From Seminavis robusta (lineage: Eukaryota; Bacillariophyta; Bacillariophyceae; Naviculales; Naviculaceae), in NCBI GenBank assembly GCA_903772945.1, contig CAICTM010000083.1:1-64000 (forward strand): a stretch of 64,000 nt of DNA, read 5' to 3'. A program made the translations under genes and the position numbers. This document shows positions 42,635-54,281 of this stretch, one piece after another. Within the stretch, counting starts at the first letter, position 1. Every line of letters begins with the position of its first letter. The notes beneath the pieces were generated by a model. That model was given only the letters and a program-made list of their open reading frames with translations. It ran no database searches and was not told the DNA's origin.

Positions 42635-43873
42635 TCAAGAAACTGAGCCAAGTACAGGGCTAGTCTTGTTGTGTTGTAGCGCATGCATTTCCTGAGGCAA
42701 CACATAGTGACAAATCATGGAATCCTTTGGGCATCTGTCTCCTCTGTGCATCCAAACACCCTCAAATGTAAACCATTCATCATGACTCCACACTTGAGGG
42801 ATTAGAGCTTCTAGGTATTGAGTCTCATGAATCCTATAATTCTCAATGAAATAGGACAAAAAGTTGTCGCTGTGAAAGCAAAAACCTCTGGTCCACTGTT
42901 CCACATTGTCAAACGCTTCTGCCTTGGAGTAGGACTCGATTAGGTCCATGACGCTCATTCCTGGATGGAAGAGATCCTTCTCAAAGGCTAGGTTGTTGTG
43001 GAGGGCACTTTGGACTTGTGTTTCCCAGTCATCCAGGTCCGGCTGATCGATTGCGTGCTCTGTCCAGTTGTTCTCATTGGATTGTGTATTGTCGCTGTGC
43101 AGTGGTTCGAGAGGCCGCAGCAGTCTCTCAAGGCTTCCTTTGGATAGCAGCAAACCTGCTCCTCCATAAAATACCACAACCTCAATGCCAGGACCAAAGG
43201 TCTTCTTGGTGACCTTGCACCCTGCTCCCACATAGGGTTTGTTAGGATTCTGCCTCCAAACCAGGACATGGCTCACCAGCTTGTCGATATCAAACCATGT
43301 ATCATCGTCGACCATTAACAAATAGTCTGGTAATGATATGTTGTCATTGTCATTCTTGTAGCCCTTTACCACTTTGGCGAGACCAAGTGGGAAGCGCTTT
43401 TGTGCACACAGCCATTGGGGACTGGCCTTTCCTTGGAAGAGCCTTCCATTCTTCACCCCGACATTTCGTCTCATAAAGTCAGTTGTGGTGGCAGTCTTGT
43501 TCCAGAGATACTGCTCTTTGCAAAACTTGAATGCCTTATTTCTATGCTCGCTGGTCAACGTGCCGTCCCGGCAAGCCTGGTCGGAATCATCGTCCTCAGT
43601 GATCCAGTACACATTCCGAACGTAACCAGTGTTGGGCTGGGCAAATGTTTGAGTCTGTGCATCAAACAAGTCTCTTCGGTCTGAGGATCCAACACTGAGA
43701 ATGTCCAGTTGAATGGTTTGTTTGTTTGTAGCAGCAAGTGCTCTTTCCGACTCTGCTTCAATCGACCAAGCAAGTTTTCCCTGTTGCAATGACAGCATCA
43801 AAGACCCCAACAACAATCCAAATACCCTGCCACCCCAATGCTTGTGTTTGTTGCTATCAAGTGGTTGCGTCAT
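42635..43873 (-). CDS. Fringe-like (GT31-type) Golgi glycosyltransferase
   Basis: A single exon of 412 residues, ATG 43873. A short hydrophobic segment (VFGLLLGSLMLSL, ~17-29) is a type II signal anchor. The core reads VRNVYWITEDDD, then LPDYLLMVDDDTWFDID with the metal-binding DDD (~189-191), GAGCKV, and FYGGAGLLLSKGSLERLL, the GGAG motif of fringe/C1GALT families. The final third (HPGMSVMDLIESY ... CFHSDNF) matches the acceptor half. It most likely transfers a sugar from a UDP donor to secreted proteins or glycans in the Golgi; the precise sugar cannot be read. It is convergent with the BTB gene, with about 175 bp between. Confidence 0.82.
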   Translation of the reverse strand: MTQPLDSNKHKHWGGRVFGLLLGSLMLSLQQGKLAWSIEAESERALAATNKQTIQLDILSVGSSDRRDLFDAQTQTFAQPNTGYVRNVYWITEDDDSDQACRDGTLTSEHRNKAFKFCKEQYLWNKTATTTDFMRRNVGVKNGRLFQGKASPQWLCAQKRFPLGLAKVVKGYKNDNDNISLPDYLLMVDDDTWFDIDKLVSHVLVWRQNPNKPYVGAGCKVTKKTFGPGIEVVVFYGGAGLLLSKGSLERLLRPLEPLHSDNTQSNENNWTEHAIDQPDLDDWETQVQSALHNNLAFEKDLFHPGMSVMDLIESYSKAEAFDNVEQWTRGFCFHSDNFLSYFIENYRIHETQYLEALIPQVWSHDEWFTFEGVWMHRGDRCPKDSMICHYVLPQEMHALQHNKTSPVLGSVS

Positions 43874-45458
43874 TGCCTTTTTCTAAAAACATCCAATGAT
43901 ATCTAAAATATGATGCTGAAGTGATGAAACAGTGACTACCTAACGACACAGAACCCTGCTTCGGATGGAAGGAGGGCCCCAAACACAGAAATTGGAGGGA
44001 CACAAATCCTCGGACAGAGGGAGTTCACTGAACTGAGAAGACGAGAAGAAACAAGCAACAACAACCTCTCTTAGATACCACATCCCACTTTCAATGTTCG
44101 ACTACGGCAGACCATGCTGTATGATACCTACGTGGTCAGTGGCTCCTTGGTTTATCGCGGGAGTCAGTTTCATACGTGTTCCCTATAATCAGAGATACCA
44201 ACGCTGCGAAACCGCACACAGCGGATGGGTTGTCGACACTGTGGGACCGCACGTACACTTCGCCCCCCTTGTTGTTTACATGTATGCTGATGGCCTCTTT
44301 GCTGCTGAAGATAGAGCTGTTCTCCGCCGGTTCTCCCAGCTTTTGGCTAAGAAGTGTTCAAAGCCCTACTCTGTGGTTCGCTCCTTGCTAGGTTTCGGCC
44401 CAATTGAGCATTGCAAGCAGCTGTGATGTGCCTCCATGGTTTTCATGTCCCTGCTTCTACAGTGAGCTGCCATCATTGGTATGATTGTGGCCCTCTGGAT
44501 CTCTATCATTGGTCTTTGTCCTCTCACCCATTCCCCTTTCCCTGTCCTCCGTCCTTGTGATCGTGAGCCCCCTGCAATAATGCTACCCTGGACCTCTCAA
44601 GAACTCCATTCCCACACAACCTAGTCCACTCTAAGCACGTCGTAACCTGATCGACGTATATGGTACCTTCCGCGAGTGTGCATGTATGTACATGTGTCCT
44701 TTCGCAGTCTGAGGATCACAGCGTGGTACTGAAGAGGGAGTAATGGAGTGAAAGAGCTGAAAGGTACAAGGTACGGTATGTGGATTTGTTCGGTGGCAAT
44801 GCATCGCACCGCACTTCTAAGTCCAGCGCTCTCAATATCCGGTCAATCAACCACCAATGTAGTTTCAAGTTGCGAGGCCATCATCTGAAGGGGGCTACGG
44901 GTACTGCGTCTGCTGAAAGTAGATGCACAGATTCTCCAGTGTCAAGCGCATTGCGTAGTTTTCACGGGATCAATAGTTGGGTAGATGGCGTACGTAGGCT
45001 GAAGCATTCAAATACCCAACAGGTAGCGCAAGTTGGGCGACGGAGGTGCCTTCTCGCAGATCCACCGGAAACGTTGAATTTACCACGACCTGCACGTCAA
45101 ACACCAGGTATACGAGCCCACCAATAACATTGCTATGACAAGAAAGACAGGTATACCTAAGCACACCCAATTATTCGGTTGAGGCTTCCACAGCTGACGC
45201 ATCATTTCTAAGATTCGCCCAATTCAGAACAGCTCCAGCTTTCTATAAAAGTAGAAAATGGAATATCTAGCTTTAGACTGTTTCCCCCCACAGAGCTCGG
45301 GGGCACCCAATGATGGGCCTCATCTTGCTGTATATTGTTTGGCATGTCTTTATAGACACCGTCCCAGCATGTTCTCAACAGATGCGCTCGCCCAAAGAAT
45401 GCCAACAATTAATTGCTTCCAGCGGCCTTGGCCAGAGGGATGGCAAATAAATAAATAT
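43874..45458. other. Long intergenic stretch with one unrecognised frame
   Basis: A 110-codon frame with a true ATG at 44094-44426 (MFDYGRPCCMIPTWS...) has a plausible but unrecognised sequence (ADGLFAAEDRAVLRRF, KCSKPYSVVRSLLGFG) and could be a fragment of an old mobile gene or a short host gene. Other frames overlap without domains. No repeat array or RNA gene was recognised. Confidence 0.3.
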
Positions 45459-45915
45459 TTACCTGGCAGAGTACAGGGCAATCAGACCAGCAATGAAGGG
45501 AAGGGCAATGAAGGCAACTCCTGCAAGGGCAATGGGTAGCTTTTCTCCATCCGACATTTTGTCAGTATTCCTGAAGAGAAAACAGATAGGTAGGAGGAAA
45601 CGAAGGAGTGAATCAAGTGAGTGAACGAAACTGCTTGTCCGTCCATCACAACGACATCGCGATGGCTACCATCAGCATAGCATTTCCTCTGGTTCATCTC
45701 TTGTCCGTCACTCACGTCTGGAAGAACTCTTCTGGTTCAGAGTCACGGGTCAATTGTTGACGCTCCTGTTCTCCATCAAAAACACCCATATAAACTTGAG
45801 TCATTGTCCTTGTAGCCGTGGGAGTAACCAATGCCTTGGGAGCAAACGCCGAGGCCGTCGACAGGTAGGCCAAGCAGACCAACAAGGCCGATGCGATGAT
45901 TGATGTTGACTTCAT
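45459..45915 (-). CDS. Small plastid-targeted one-helix membrane protein
   Basis: Two exons, 45915-45716 and 45570-45459, with a 143-bp intron (GTGAGT...TTCAG, phase 2), give 103 residues. The start MKSTSIIASALLVCLAYL opens a signal peptide that ends in STASAFAP, the diatom motif for entry into the complex plastid (cleavage before Phe). A short transit region follows, with AxA-like MTQVYMGVF. The mature C-terminus MSDGEKLPIALAGVAFIALP plus FIAGLIALYSAR is one transmembrane helix with a central Pro. This size and topology fit a small photosystem subunit; similarity of pattern to PsbM (helix with central Pro) is noted but is not proof. A GT just inside the stop (AG|GTAAAT) leaves open a further exon. 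It is divergent from the methyltransferase gene. Confidence 0.75.
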
Positions 45916-46293
45916 TTTCAAATAATTAACAATACGGAATAAGCTCAAGCTCAAGTGATAAAGGGAATGCGATGTGAGCTTGTTGACAATGCCTTCATGT
46001 CATTTCTGGTTCGGTTGCCATGGTGACTTACTTCTTGATCGCAGTGATGACTCAGTCAAAAGAAAAAGCATTGTTGACAACAAAAGCGTACGTCAGCGAT
46101 GATTGGAAAAGTGTGCGCCTGAAGTTCTATTTTTTTCAAAAGGAAGCTTTTCCGGATTTTCCGAATTCACCAAAAAACATCTGTCATTTTTTCTCCACAC
46201 CGCGGCCAATGTTGCCACAACGGTAGCTTCGATACTAGTACTAGCACCGTCGGTGCTGCAACTCTCGCTCTACAGTGCCCACTTGGCAAGACA
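45916..46293. promoter_or_regulatory. Divergent promoter: plastid protein (-) and methyltransferase (+)
   Basis: 378 bp between two starts pointing away from each other. No defined element could be named; a light-responsive element would be expected if the plastid gene is photosynthetic (inference). Confidence 0.4.
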
Positions 46294-47456
46294 ATGACGG
46301 TGATATCATCTCCACAGCCGCTTCCTCCGGTGCAGAGCCCATCCAAGGCGAGATCCAAACTAATGTTTTATGGTCGCTTCATTTTTGTATCTACCATTTT
46401 CTTGACGGGATTCTATTCTGGGTCCCTCCGAGGGAATCCTCAGTTCCAACCGAATAATATGTTACTGGCAGATTGCAACCAGAAGCAAACAATTTGGGGC
46501 AAGGCAGGAGCTCCGAGCGTTCAGATTTGCAACCAGAATCCGTACCAGAAATCTTTGCTCCCAGGGAATACGCTCGCGTCGGCCGAATACAAGGCTCAAA
46601 AGTGGTTGGCCAACAAAACCAATGTCCGAGATGCCATGTACTGGAACTCATATGGAAAGTATACACACGACAAGTTTGATGCCTTTGATGTCATGGCACC
46701 TTGTTCCTTTAAATGCACGGGAGAATGCCGAGAAGATACCAGCAAAATCGTCTGTGGAGCCGAGACCCTGCAACCCGGCTGTATCATTTATTCCATTGGG
46801 AGCAAGTAAGTTTGAAGCTCGTTGATTTGAACTTAGGTTGATTCCAAGTCTTAATAATGTTACTGATATACATGGTATTATCTCAAAGCAACAATTGGGT
46901 ATTCGAGGAAAAGATCTACGACATGACTCCATGCGAGATCCACACGTTCGATTGCACAGGGCCCACCTATCGCTTTCAGCCCCCCGCGAGGATTAGTGAT
47001 CGACACCGCTTTCATCACATCTGCCTGGCAGCCGAGAGTGTACCCCCTCCGGAGCACCCAGAGCCGGATGTGTCTGGTGATTATGGAGTCGTCGGAGCCA
47101 TGAAAACTCTTCAAAGCATCCAGAAACAACTGAATCACACGAGGTTGGATCTTTTGAAACTCGACATTGAGGGATTTGAATGGCCCATATTCGAGTCTTG
47201 GCCTGAACTTGACAACCTAGAAGCTTCCAGCAAAGTAGCGCTACCCATGCAAATACTGATGGAAGTTCATTATCGAACTGCCATGCACGAGCTGTGGCCT
47301 GAAAAGGGTGTCATTTTCAAAGATGAAGTGGACATTGTCGAGTTTCAGGCGCATTTGTTGAGGATGGGATACGTCGTGGCGCACAGGGATGACAACATGG
47401 AATGCCCTCACTGCACAGAGTTGACTCTCTTGCGGCACAAATGTGTTGTCGCCTAG
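46294..47456 (+). CDS. Golgi-type methyltransferase-like protein (METTL24/FkbM group)
   Basis: Two exons, 46294-46805 and 46889-47456, with an 83-bp intron (GTAAGT...CAAAG, phase 2), give 359 residues. A signal anchor lies at ~24-40 (YGRFIFVSTIFLTGFYSG). The S-adenosylmethionine fold begins at IIYSIGSNNNWVFEEKIY, formed across the splice, and continues with EIHTFDCT (acidic ribose contact) and LDLLKLDIEGFEWPIF (~255-268), the hallmark of FkbM/METTL24-like enzymes. The end has a CPHC pair (ECPHCTEL). The N-terminal part contains several Cys (CSFKCTGEC). It probably methylates a glycan or secreted substrate in the Golgi; the substrate is unknown. Many diatom genomes have expanded families of this type. 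Confidence 0.8.
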
Positions 47457-47586
47457 ATACGGTAGCTTCAGTTAGGAGGTTTGCTGCGATCACCAAACAA
47501 TTTACTGCTTTTGAGCCACGAGGCTCCAATCAGCTACTAGTAAAAATACAACGCAGCAATCTTCTTTCTATTTTTGTTTGTTTGTT

Positions 47587-49781
47587 CTATGATTCTCCCA
47601 TCCATCCTGGAGCGATAATGTTCAGCAACCCCACCGCAATAGCGTATGCAATGGATGAAAAAGTAATCGTCAGGAAAATGACGCCACCAATCTTGCTGGT
47701 GCCCGTTTTGGATGCTTTCAGACGTTCCAGGTCCTCTTTGTACTGGGGCAGGAGGAACACAAGGAAAACACCCGAGACCTGTAGCGCCGTTGTGAGATAC
47801 GTCAAGTTGACTAGACCCTGCAGCTCTTCGTTTTCAAGAGCCTTCTTGGATACATCCCAGATACCAAGAAGCATTGTACTAACAGCAACGGACAACGTTC
47901 CTGCGCTGTTGTTGACTGTTGTGAACATGCTGTTGTCGTGTGAATCCGAGCCGTCAGAGGCAAAAGAAGCGGATCAGATGGGATTGCTGCCCAGGAAAAT
48001 GCAACGTTTCAAGGAACATACCTATAGCTTGCCCCTTCACTCCCAGATGGACACAGGTGTACCATCATGATAGTTGTCGGCTGTGCATGGAAAAATTTGA
48101 AATTTTGACTTTAGCAGCTAGCAACACAAGCAGAATGACGTCCACGTGAGCACTTATAATAAGGAAAGAGTCACTTACCAGGAATTGAACCCCTCCCAAA
48201 AAGTCAGCAAATGCATCATCGCCAAATGCAAATAAAAAGGGAGAAAGGCCAAATGTGATTCCGTAGATCAAAAGGACTTGCAAGATCGAGAACAGCCCAT
48301 TGAGCAAAGTGGTCACAATGTAAACTTTCCGCCAGGACCAATTTATCATGTAGTATTTATAGGTCAACACTCCAGCATACAACAAAATGTAGGCGCTCAC
48401 AAGCATCATATTCAGCTGGCAAGCAGTGAATCCTAGATTGGTCCGCAAGAACTGTTTCCAAGCAGAATTCCCGACTTGCTGTATCGTTGCAAAGAGGAAG
48501 ACTTTGATGAGAAATAATTGACGATCATGGCATGGACACAGGAGACTCAAATCACTGTACGTACAAGAATATTGTACGTCCAAACGAACCCCAACGGCTG
48601 CCACACCGCTCGTGAACAGACTGTATTAAAGATTTCCTGGCATTGCTCCGGGATGGGAGCCACTGGAAGATCCTTTATTTCATTGAACGTTACCACGAAA
48701 GGGATGATGGACAGAGGCAATAGCGCCAATAGCACGACAACATAGAATGGTCCCAGTGTGGAATACAAGTAGGTTCCGAGTGGCACCGCAATCATGGATC
48801 CAAAGAATCGAAATGCATAACAGCTGGATTGAATGGATCCGCGATACTCGGGAGGCTCGAGTTTGGCCTTTTCCGCAACAATGCTGTCTCCCATGACATC
48901 CGCCAGCCACAACCCCATCCCCGCCATCAAGGCACAGAGGGATAGAAAGGGCATTGTTGGGGCATCGTCAGGAGGGACCGATGGTGTTGCATCCAGCTGA
49001 CTTTTGCGCTACATCCAGTGGATCCCAATTGCATACTGAGGTTTGACCCCAGTATTAATGCAAAATAGGAGGCACTGCAAAGAGACCATCCCACGAGCTG
49101 AAACAAAGAGTAACCACACATTGATTAAAAAATGAAACAGGCAAAACGACCCAAACATATCGCCTCCTGATTTTTGTAAATTGTCGTGTCAACAAATAAT
49201 ATGAATTGTGGTATCACTCACTCACTCACCATGTACGATTTTCTTCGATATCCCATTAAGGGTGTTGAATCCGAGAGGAATCCAAAAATTAGCTTGAAAC
49301 TGGCAGGTAGATTGCGAATAGCGGATATGGATGTTTGTTGAGCTTCTGAGGCTCCCAAATCGATTGGGTAGGCATTGATTAATGGCGAAGATAGACCCAA
49401 CAAGAGCCCCACAAGAAGATAACAGGCTGGCACTGCGATATTTTCTACTCTCAGCAACTGGCATTGTCGAGGTAAGTGAGGTGGGAAGAGCCAGTCTTCG
49501 AACCAGAGAGGCAAAACGGTAGATCTCATTTGGGCCACATGCAACCCATCCTCCCCAATTTCATCGTCAAATCTTTCAAAGACGCCATCGCTGCCGGGAG
49601 ACAATGGCGTCATTTCCAGTTCTCGACTTGTTTTTTTCTTGTAGGAAGGCCTGGAATCACTTGTTTCGATCGCCATTTTCTTTCTTCGGGTAGGGGACAT
49701 AGTAGTCAAACCACCATCGCTGTTGCTCTCGTCTGCCAACTCGTCTCCACCGTTTGTTGGAGCCAACGAATATCCTGGCAT
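47587..49781 (-). CDS. Folate-biopterin transporter family (FBT/BT1) membrane protein
   Basis: Six exons are inferred: 49781-49230, 49097-49048, 49000-48561, 48501-48179, 48080-48022 and 47929-47587; 1767 nt, 588 residues, start MPGYSLAPTNGG. The cytoplasmic N-terminus of ~110 residues is acidic. Membrane helices start at VPACYLLVGLLLGLSS; the family motifs IRNLPASFKLIFGFLSD, SDSTPLMGYRRKSYM, LWLADVMGDSIVAEKA, YRGSIQSSCYAFRF and CPSGSEGASYSMFTTVNNSA are all present in order. This is a twelve-helix MFS-like carrier for folates or pterins. The 47-bp intron at 49047-49001 is the weakest part of the model: it is very short, but it restores the frame from ILG to DATPSVPPDDAPTMPFL. The last exon boundary (SYS) reconstitutes a conserved motif. 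Confidence 0.85.
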
Positions 49782-51066
49782 GTCGTCCAATAATATCCAA
49801 AGTCAAGTACAGTAAGTGTTGCAGCTAATATATTGTCACCGAGCCAACAGCAATGACGCCAAAAGCATCACCCACCAAACTGCTAGCTAACTGTTGTTGA
49901 CAGATCGAAAAATCCTCTGTTGGATCTTTCCAAAGATACCGCAAACAAACCAGACGACGTCGTCACAGGTGGTACGGCTGCTTGGGATGGGGCGGTGGCG
50001 AGGCTATTGGCTTGATCCTCCTCGAGATGATGGTGGCTGTTTAGTGGTCAACCCAAAGATATTGTAACCAGGACTGCCTAAGCGGTGTGGTTGTGGTTGG
50101 ATGGTTTGGAGTTTGGAGTTTGGAGCCAAATCTTTGGCGGAAGCAAGAGAAAAGAAAAATCTTTTGAAGAATGAATGGAAATGACCTCTGCTGTCCACGC
50201 GAATAAAGCTATTCTAGTTATTTCACCCCTATTATTAAGATACTATTGTACTCTTTCGTATCTCACTCTGAGTGACTGCGCATGTGCAAGCACTTCCGAG
50301 CTTGTTGTTTCACCTTTGCTTCTTTGGTTTACTCTATGTATTTGATAGAGTTTCCATCATATCGGAGAATGGCTAAGCTGTCCAATCCAAACCGGTCCCC
50401 GCCAGGTAGAGCGGCAATAGTTGGTTGCATCATTGTCAAACCATTTGCTCAAGAACTGGCCGAGATACCGTACCAACAAGTCCACAAGACAAGATACCTA
50501 GCTAGGCTACCGGTACATGTAACAAGGAGCCAATCCATGGTGAATACTAAAGATAACACACGCTGAGCAGCTTGCAGCCATCGGCATACGCTACCGGTAC
50601 TACTACCATTAACCATCTACTTGACACCGAGGGAAAGACATCTATGGAGTCTTTACCAATCGTTCCGGTGTTCGTCCCAAGCAACTTTTTCTTCCCGGTT
50701 TCGCTTCTCAACCATCATCGATTTGCAGACGTACCTGCATCAATACTTATTTATTTATTTTGACAGGGCTGGGTGCTGCAGTTCGCTCGTACATGTACGA
50801 GTTAGGCTACCGGTACAGTTCATCAGTGTGCCGGTACCTTACACTGTAGGTACCAGTACATGTACCGGTTGCTACGTTGCTACCGCTAGCTAGAAGGTGG
50901 GCTCGATATTAGAGCGGTTGAACGAATAATTGTGCATGCTTGTCACGCTCTCTGCTTTTGTCGTCACGCCCAAGTCGCTCAAAGTTTTTCTATATTTTTT
51001 GTCTGAACACCTGTGCGGTCGTACCTCTAATCTTCTTACCAGCAAAGAGCAGCACAAACCACGACC
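49782..51066. promoter_or_regulatory. Divergent spacer: FBT transporter (-) and CRAL-TRIO gene (+)
   Basis: 1285 bp, non-coding. ACCGGTA/GGTACC motifs cluster at 50509-50525, 50590-50606 and densely at 50804-50882 just ahead of the CRAL-TRIO gene. Nothing else recognised. Confidence 0.45.
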
Positions 51067-52043
51067 ATGGGCATGAACATGAAAGAAGGAGCGGATGTCT
51101 ACGGACAATCTCACCCGGTGGAAACTCCAGCACTGCTGCGAGACTCCCTCGAAGCTTTTAATGCTCTGATGGAAAAGATTCCGGAAGACAAGAAAGTCAA
51201 CGCAATTCTGGCGGAATCCAAGTGCCCTGAATTGGTGACGGACGATTTCAAGCTTGTCTTTCTGCGATGTGAAGTGTTTCATGTCGATGTACGTTACCTT
51301 ACGTGTGGTTGGTTCGATGAGGTTATCTCCCCATTCTTTGCTGTGATATTCCCAAAACAGAGTTTTTCTCACTTTTCCATTTTTCTTATCCTTTGTCCCT
51401 CATCCATTATCCTTTACAGCTTGCCGTGAAGCGTTACACCAAGTACTGGGACAAACGTGTGGACGTGTTTGGGCCCGAAAAGGCATTTGAACCTCTCACT
51501 CTCTCGGGAGCTCTTCGGGATGATACCGCCGCTCTTCAGACTGGCTTCTTTCGGCTCATGGACACAAAGGCAGTGGGCGGTCGGTCCATGTTTTTCCTCG
51601 ACCCCAAAATGCAGGATTTTCAGTACACACAGGACAGTATGGTGAGGGCTGTCTGGTACTGGTTCCACGCTTCTCTCGAGGATGAAGACACACAGAAACG
51701 AGGCGTCATCTTTATCATTTACTCCTATGACTCGACAATGGGACACCTGGATCGAGGCTTGATCGGTCGTCTGGCCAAAAGCGTCCAGGGAAGTTTACCC
51801 GTCCGTCTTAGTGCAATTCACTTTTGTCGTCCCCCGCTGGTCTTGAGCACTGTCTTTCCGGTCGTCAAGGCTCTCTTGGGAAACCGGCTACGAAAACGCA
51901 TTAAAGTACACTCCGGGTCAAAACACTGGGAAGACATGGCCAAGTATGAACTCACGGAAAAGAATGTTCCTGAAGATGTTGGAGGACAAGTGGTTTTGGA
52001 CCATCTAGCTTGGTTAGAGGACCGCCGATGCAAGGGTTTGTAG
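51067..52043 (+). CDS. CRAL-TRIO (Sec14-like) lipid-binding protein
   Basis: Two exons, 51067-51288 and 51420-52043, with a 131-bp intron (GTACGT...TACAG, phase 0), give 281 residues. ATG 51067 is preceded by ACGACC and followed by Met-rich MGMNMKEG. A CRAL-TRIO N-terminal helical part (~40-95: LVFLRCEVFHVDLAVKRYTK, YWDKRVDVFGPEKAFEPL) is followed by the lipid-binding core with RGVIFIIYSYDST, GLIGRLAKSVQGSLPVRLSA, IHFCRPPLVLSTVFPVVKAL and IKVHSGSKHWE, in the order known from Sec14 and alpha-tocopherol transfer proteins. It is cytosolic, without a signal peptide. It probably carries phosphoinositides or another hydrophobic ligand between membranes; the ligand cannot be read from sequence. Confidence 0.85.
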
Positions 52044-54281
52044 AGTAGAGAAAGACAAAGAAAAGCTCAAGTGAACAGAGGTTTTTGCTTCTGTTTTGTA
52101 TTGGGATCGGCTGAGGCAGTCGCTGCTAGCTAGTAGGTTCACACGCAACAAACAAACAAGAAATGGCGTCCTGGTTTCGACTTCAACGACAGACAGGCTG
52201 TCTGTATGGATAAATAAATACAATCTATAGTAGATGGAATGGAGATTACATAGTATTGTACTGGCGGGTACTGAAACAGCTTCTGGAGTTTATCAGTTGT
52301 ACCGGTTCGGTGATAGCAAATTGAAGGTTGATCCAACTCACCTATGATTAATTACATGCAATGCGCAAACTAAAGTCATCACTGTGGACAGCAACCTACC
52401 AGGTACCACCTGAACTCAGCCACACACCTGAAGGACCAAAACATAGTAAGGTTCATGGTGAGGGTGCTGCCAGAGTGTAACATGATCGTCCATGGATCGG
52501 ATCTTCAGCAGGGAGGGTTGCATTCCCTGGAATGAAACATCTAGCCAGTAAAAGTCATTACTAAGTTTTGCTTGTACACTGTACTTCCTCTCTGGAGACA
52601 ATCCAGGTCTCATTTTAGAGATAGAATGTTCAAGAACCACAGCCTGCAAGCAAGTTGTGTGTTCATAAAGTCCTGAGGCGCAGAGACTAGCTGATAGACT
52701 AGAAGAAGGATTTGGAAGTCATAGGTAGCTACCGGGACCGGATGGCCACTCCTTATTATAATACCGGTAGGACTAACAATCTGTGCTGGGCAAAATTTGT
52801 CCGCTTTCAGCCATTTAGCCACCAGCGGCGATGTTGGCAGCGATGAAGGCTTTGAAACGATGGTTGCCGCCCACTTGGATAGCTAGCTACTCCCGCATTC
52901 TGGCTGCTATTCTGGCTGCTACATGTACGGTACTGACCGCAGTGAAGCCCCTTGGCCTGAAGGAATTCCAGCCACTGCTCGTCGGAGACGCCCTTTAGCG
53001 AAACGGCACAGCCACTAAATGGTGCAGTATCGTACTCTGGTATGTACTGGTACCGGTCACCGGCCAAAGCTACCAGGTAGCTAGTACCACTATCGTTCCG
53101 CTCGGAAGCAGCAATTTGTAAATATCATACATGTAATGTACCGGTACGATATCTTTTTGAGGACTGCATTCAGGAGCTCTCTATCTGCATCCATCTTGCT
53201 GCTGTCTAGCTCGTTGCCATCAAGTCGACTTTTTTGAAACTCCATTACTTGCACCTTGCACATACTTTGGCGCTTGCAATCTAGCTACTGTATACTTGCA
53301 CATAAAATAGAACGATTTTGGGCCCAATCTGTCGTGACTTTAGCAGGGGTGGCTGATGAGAGTGATGGAAAACGGAATAAAATTTGGGAGTGGTCCCTTG
53401 TGGGACTGGATGGCGCGGCATTGACACTATTGACACATGACATTGACACTACTTTCCTGAACTCCAATCACAGTGATGTCTCTTTCTGAAGCACACTTCT
53501 ACGTCGTCTTTTCTTGTGTCTCTCGGCTAGCTTGTCCCGCAGCTTGTCTTCCCCGGACACCCCTGCCCCCCATTGGCTAACTTACTTGTGCACGTCGCCC
53601 ACGACAGTGACGATCCCAATTTCACACCTTGCGCTAATGTTGTAGTAGAAGATGGGGTTCAAATTTATTTTGCTAAATCTAAAAAGTATGAACATTTTAC
53701 CCCACCTTAATGAAATCTTTCTTTCACCTCCCACGCTGGAGAGAGTGACCCACATCGACGACGTCAAGAGCTCGTCGAGATCGTTTCGTCCTAAACGGAC
53801 AAAGGTGTCAAGACGTACCAGGAAGGAGAAAGAATGGACTGCCAGGTTGGGGCAATCACGAGAACCTTGACAGTCTTTCTAGTTTCGCTCACGGTACTCC
53901 CAGATTGGTTCCCTGATGCCTCTCTATAGTAAATCAGTACACTGCTTTCACGGTTAGTTCCGCGCCGCCCTTCCGACCCACATGCTAGGTTTGAGCCAAG
54001 TTGACAGGCAAGCGAACATGCTCACAAAGTGCCATCTGCTGTAGCCATTCTCATCATTATTTTTCGTTGGACCACATCGGCACAACAGTACTAGTACGTA
54101 CAATAACATCGTCGCCTATCCTAACACTAGCTGTTACCACCTTGCGAAGTCAGCAATCATCCCTTGCGAAGATTAGATTCGAACGTATTGTCAAGAAATC
54201 TAAGACTGCAGTCATAAATCAAAGAGGCAGATACCCCAACCTATTATCTGGCAATAGCAACAATTAGCTGCGACAAGAAAC
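52044..54281. other. 2.2-kb intergenic region
   Basis: No convincing gene. Two minus-strand frames (53067-52807 and 52649-52416) look slightly protein-like but contain encoded GGTACC repeats or lack a domain, and no splice model joins them. GGTACC/ACCGGT motifs lie at 53038-53062 and 53138-53150. The rest shows nothing recognisable. Confidence 0.35.

Noticed and set aside
52416-53067. Possible two-exon small gene on the minus strand
   Set aside because: Part of it is encoded GGTACC repeat and no splice pair joins the pieces in frame.
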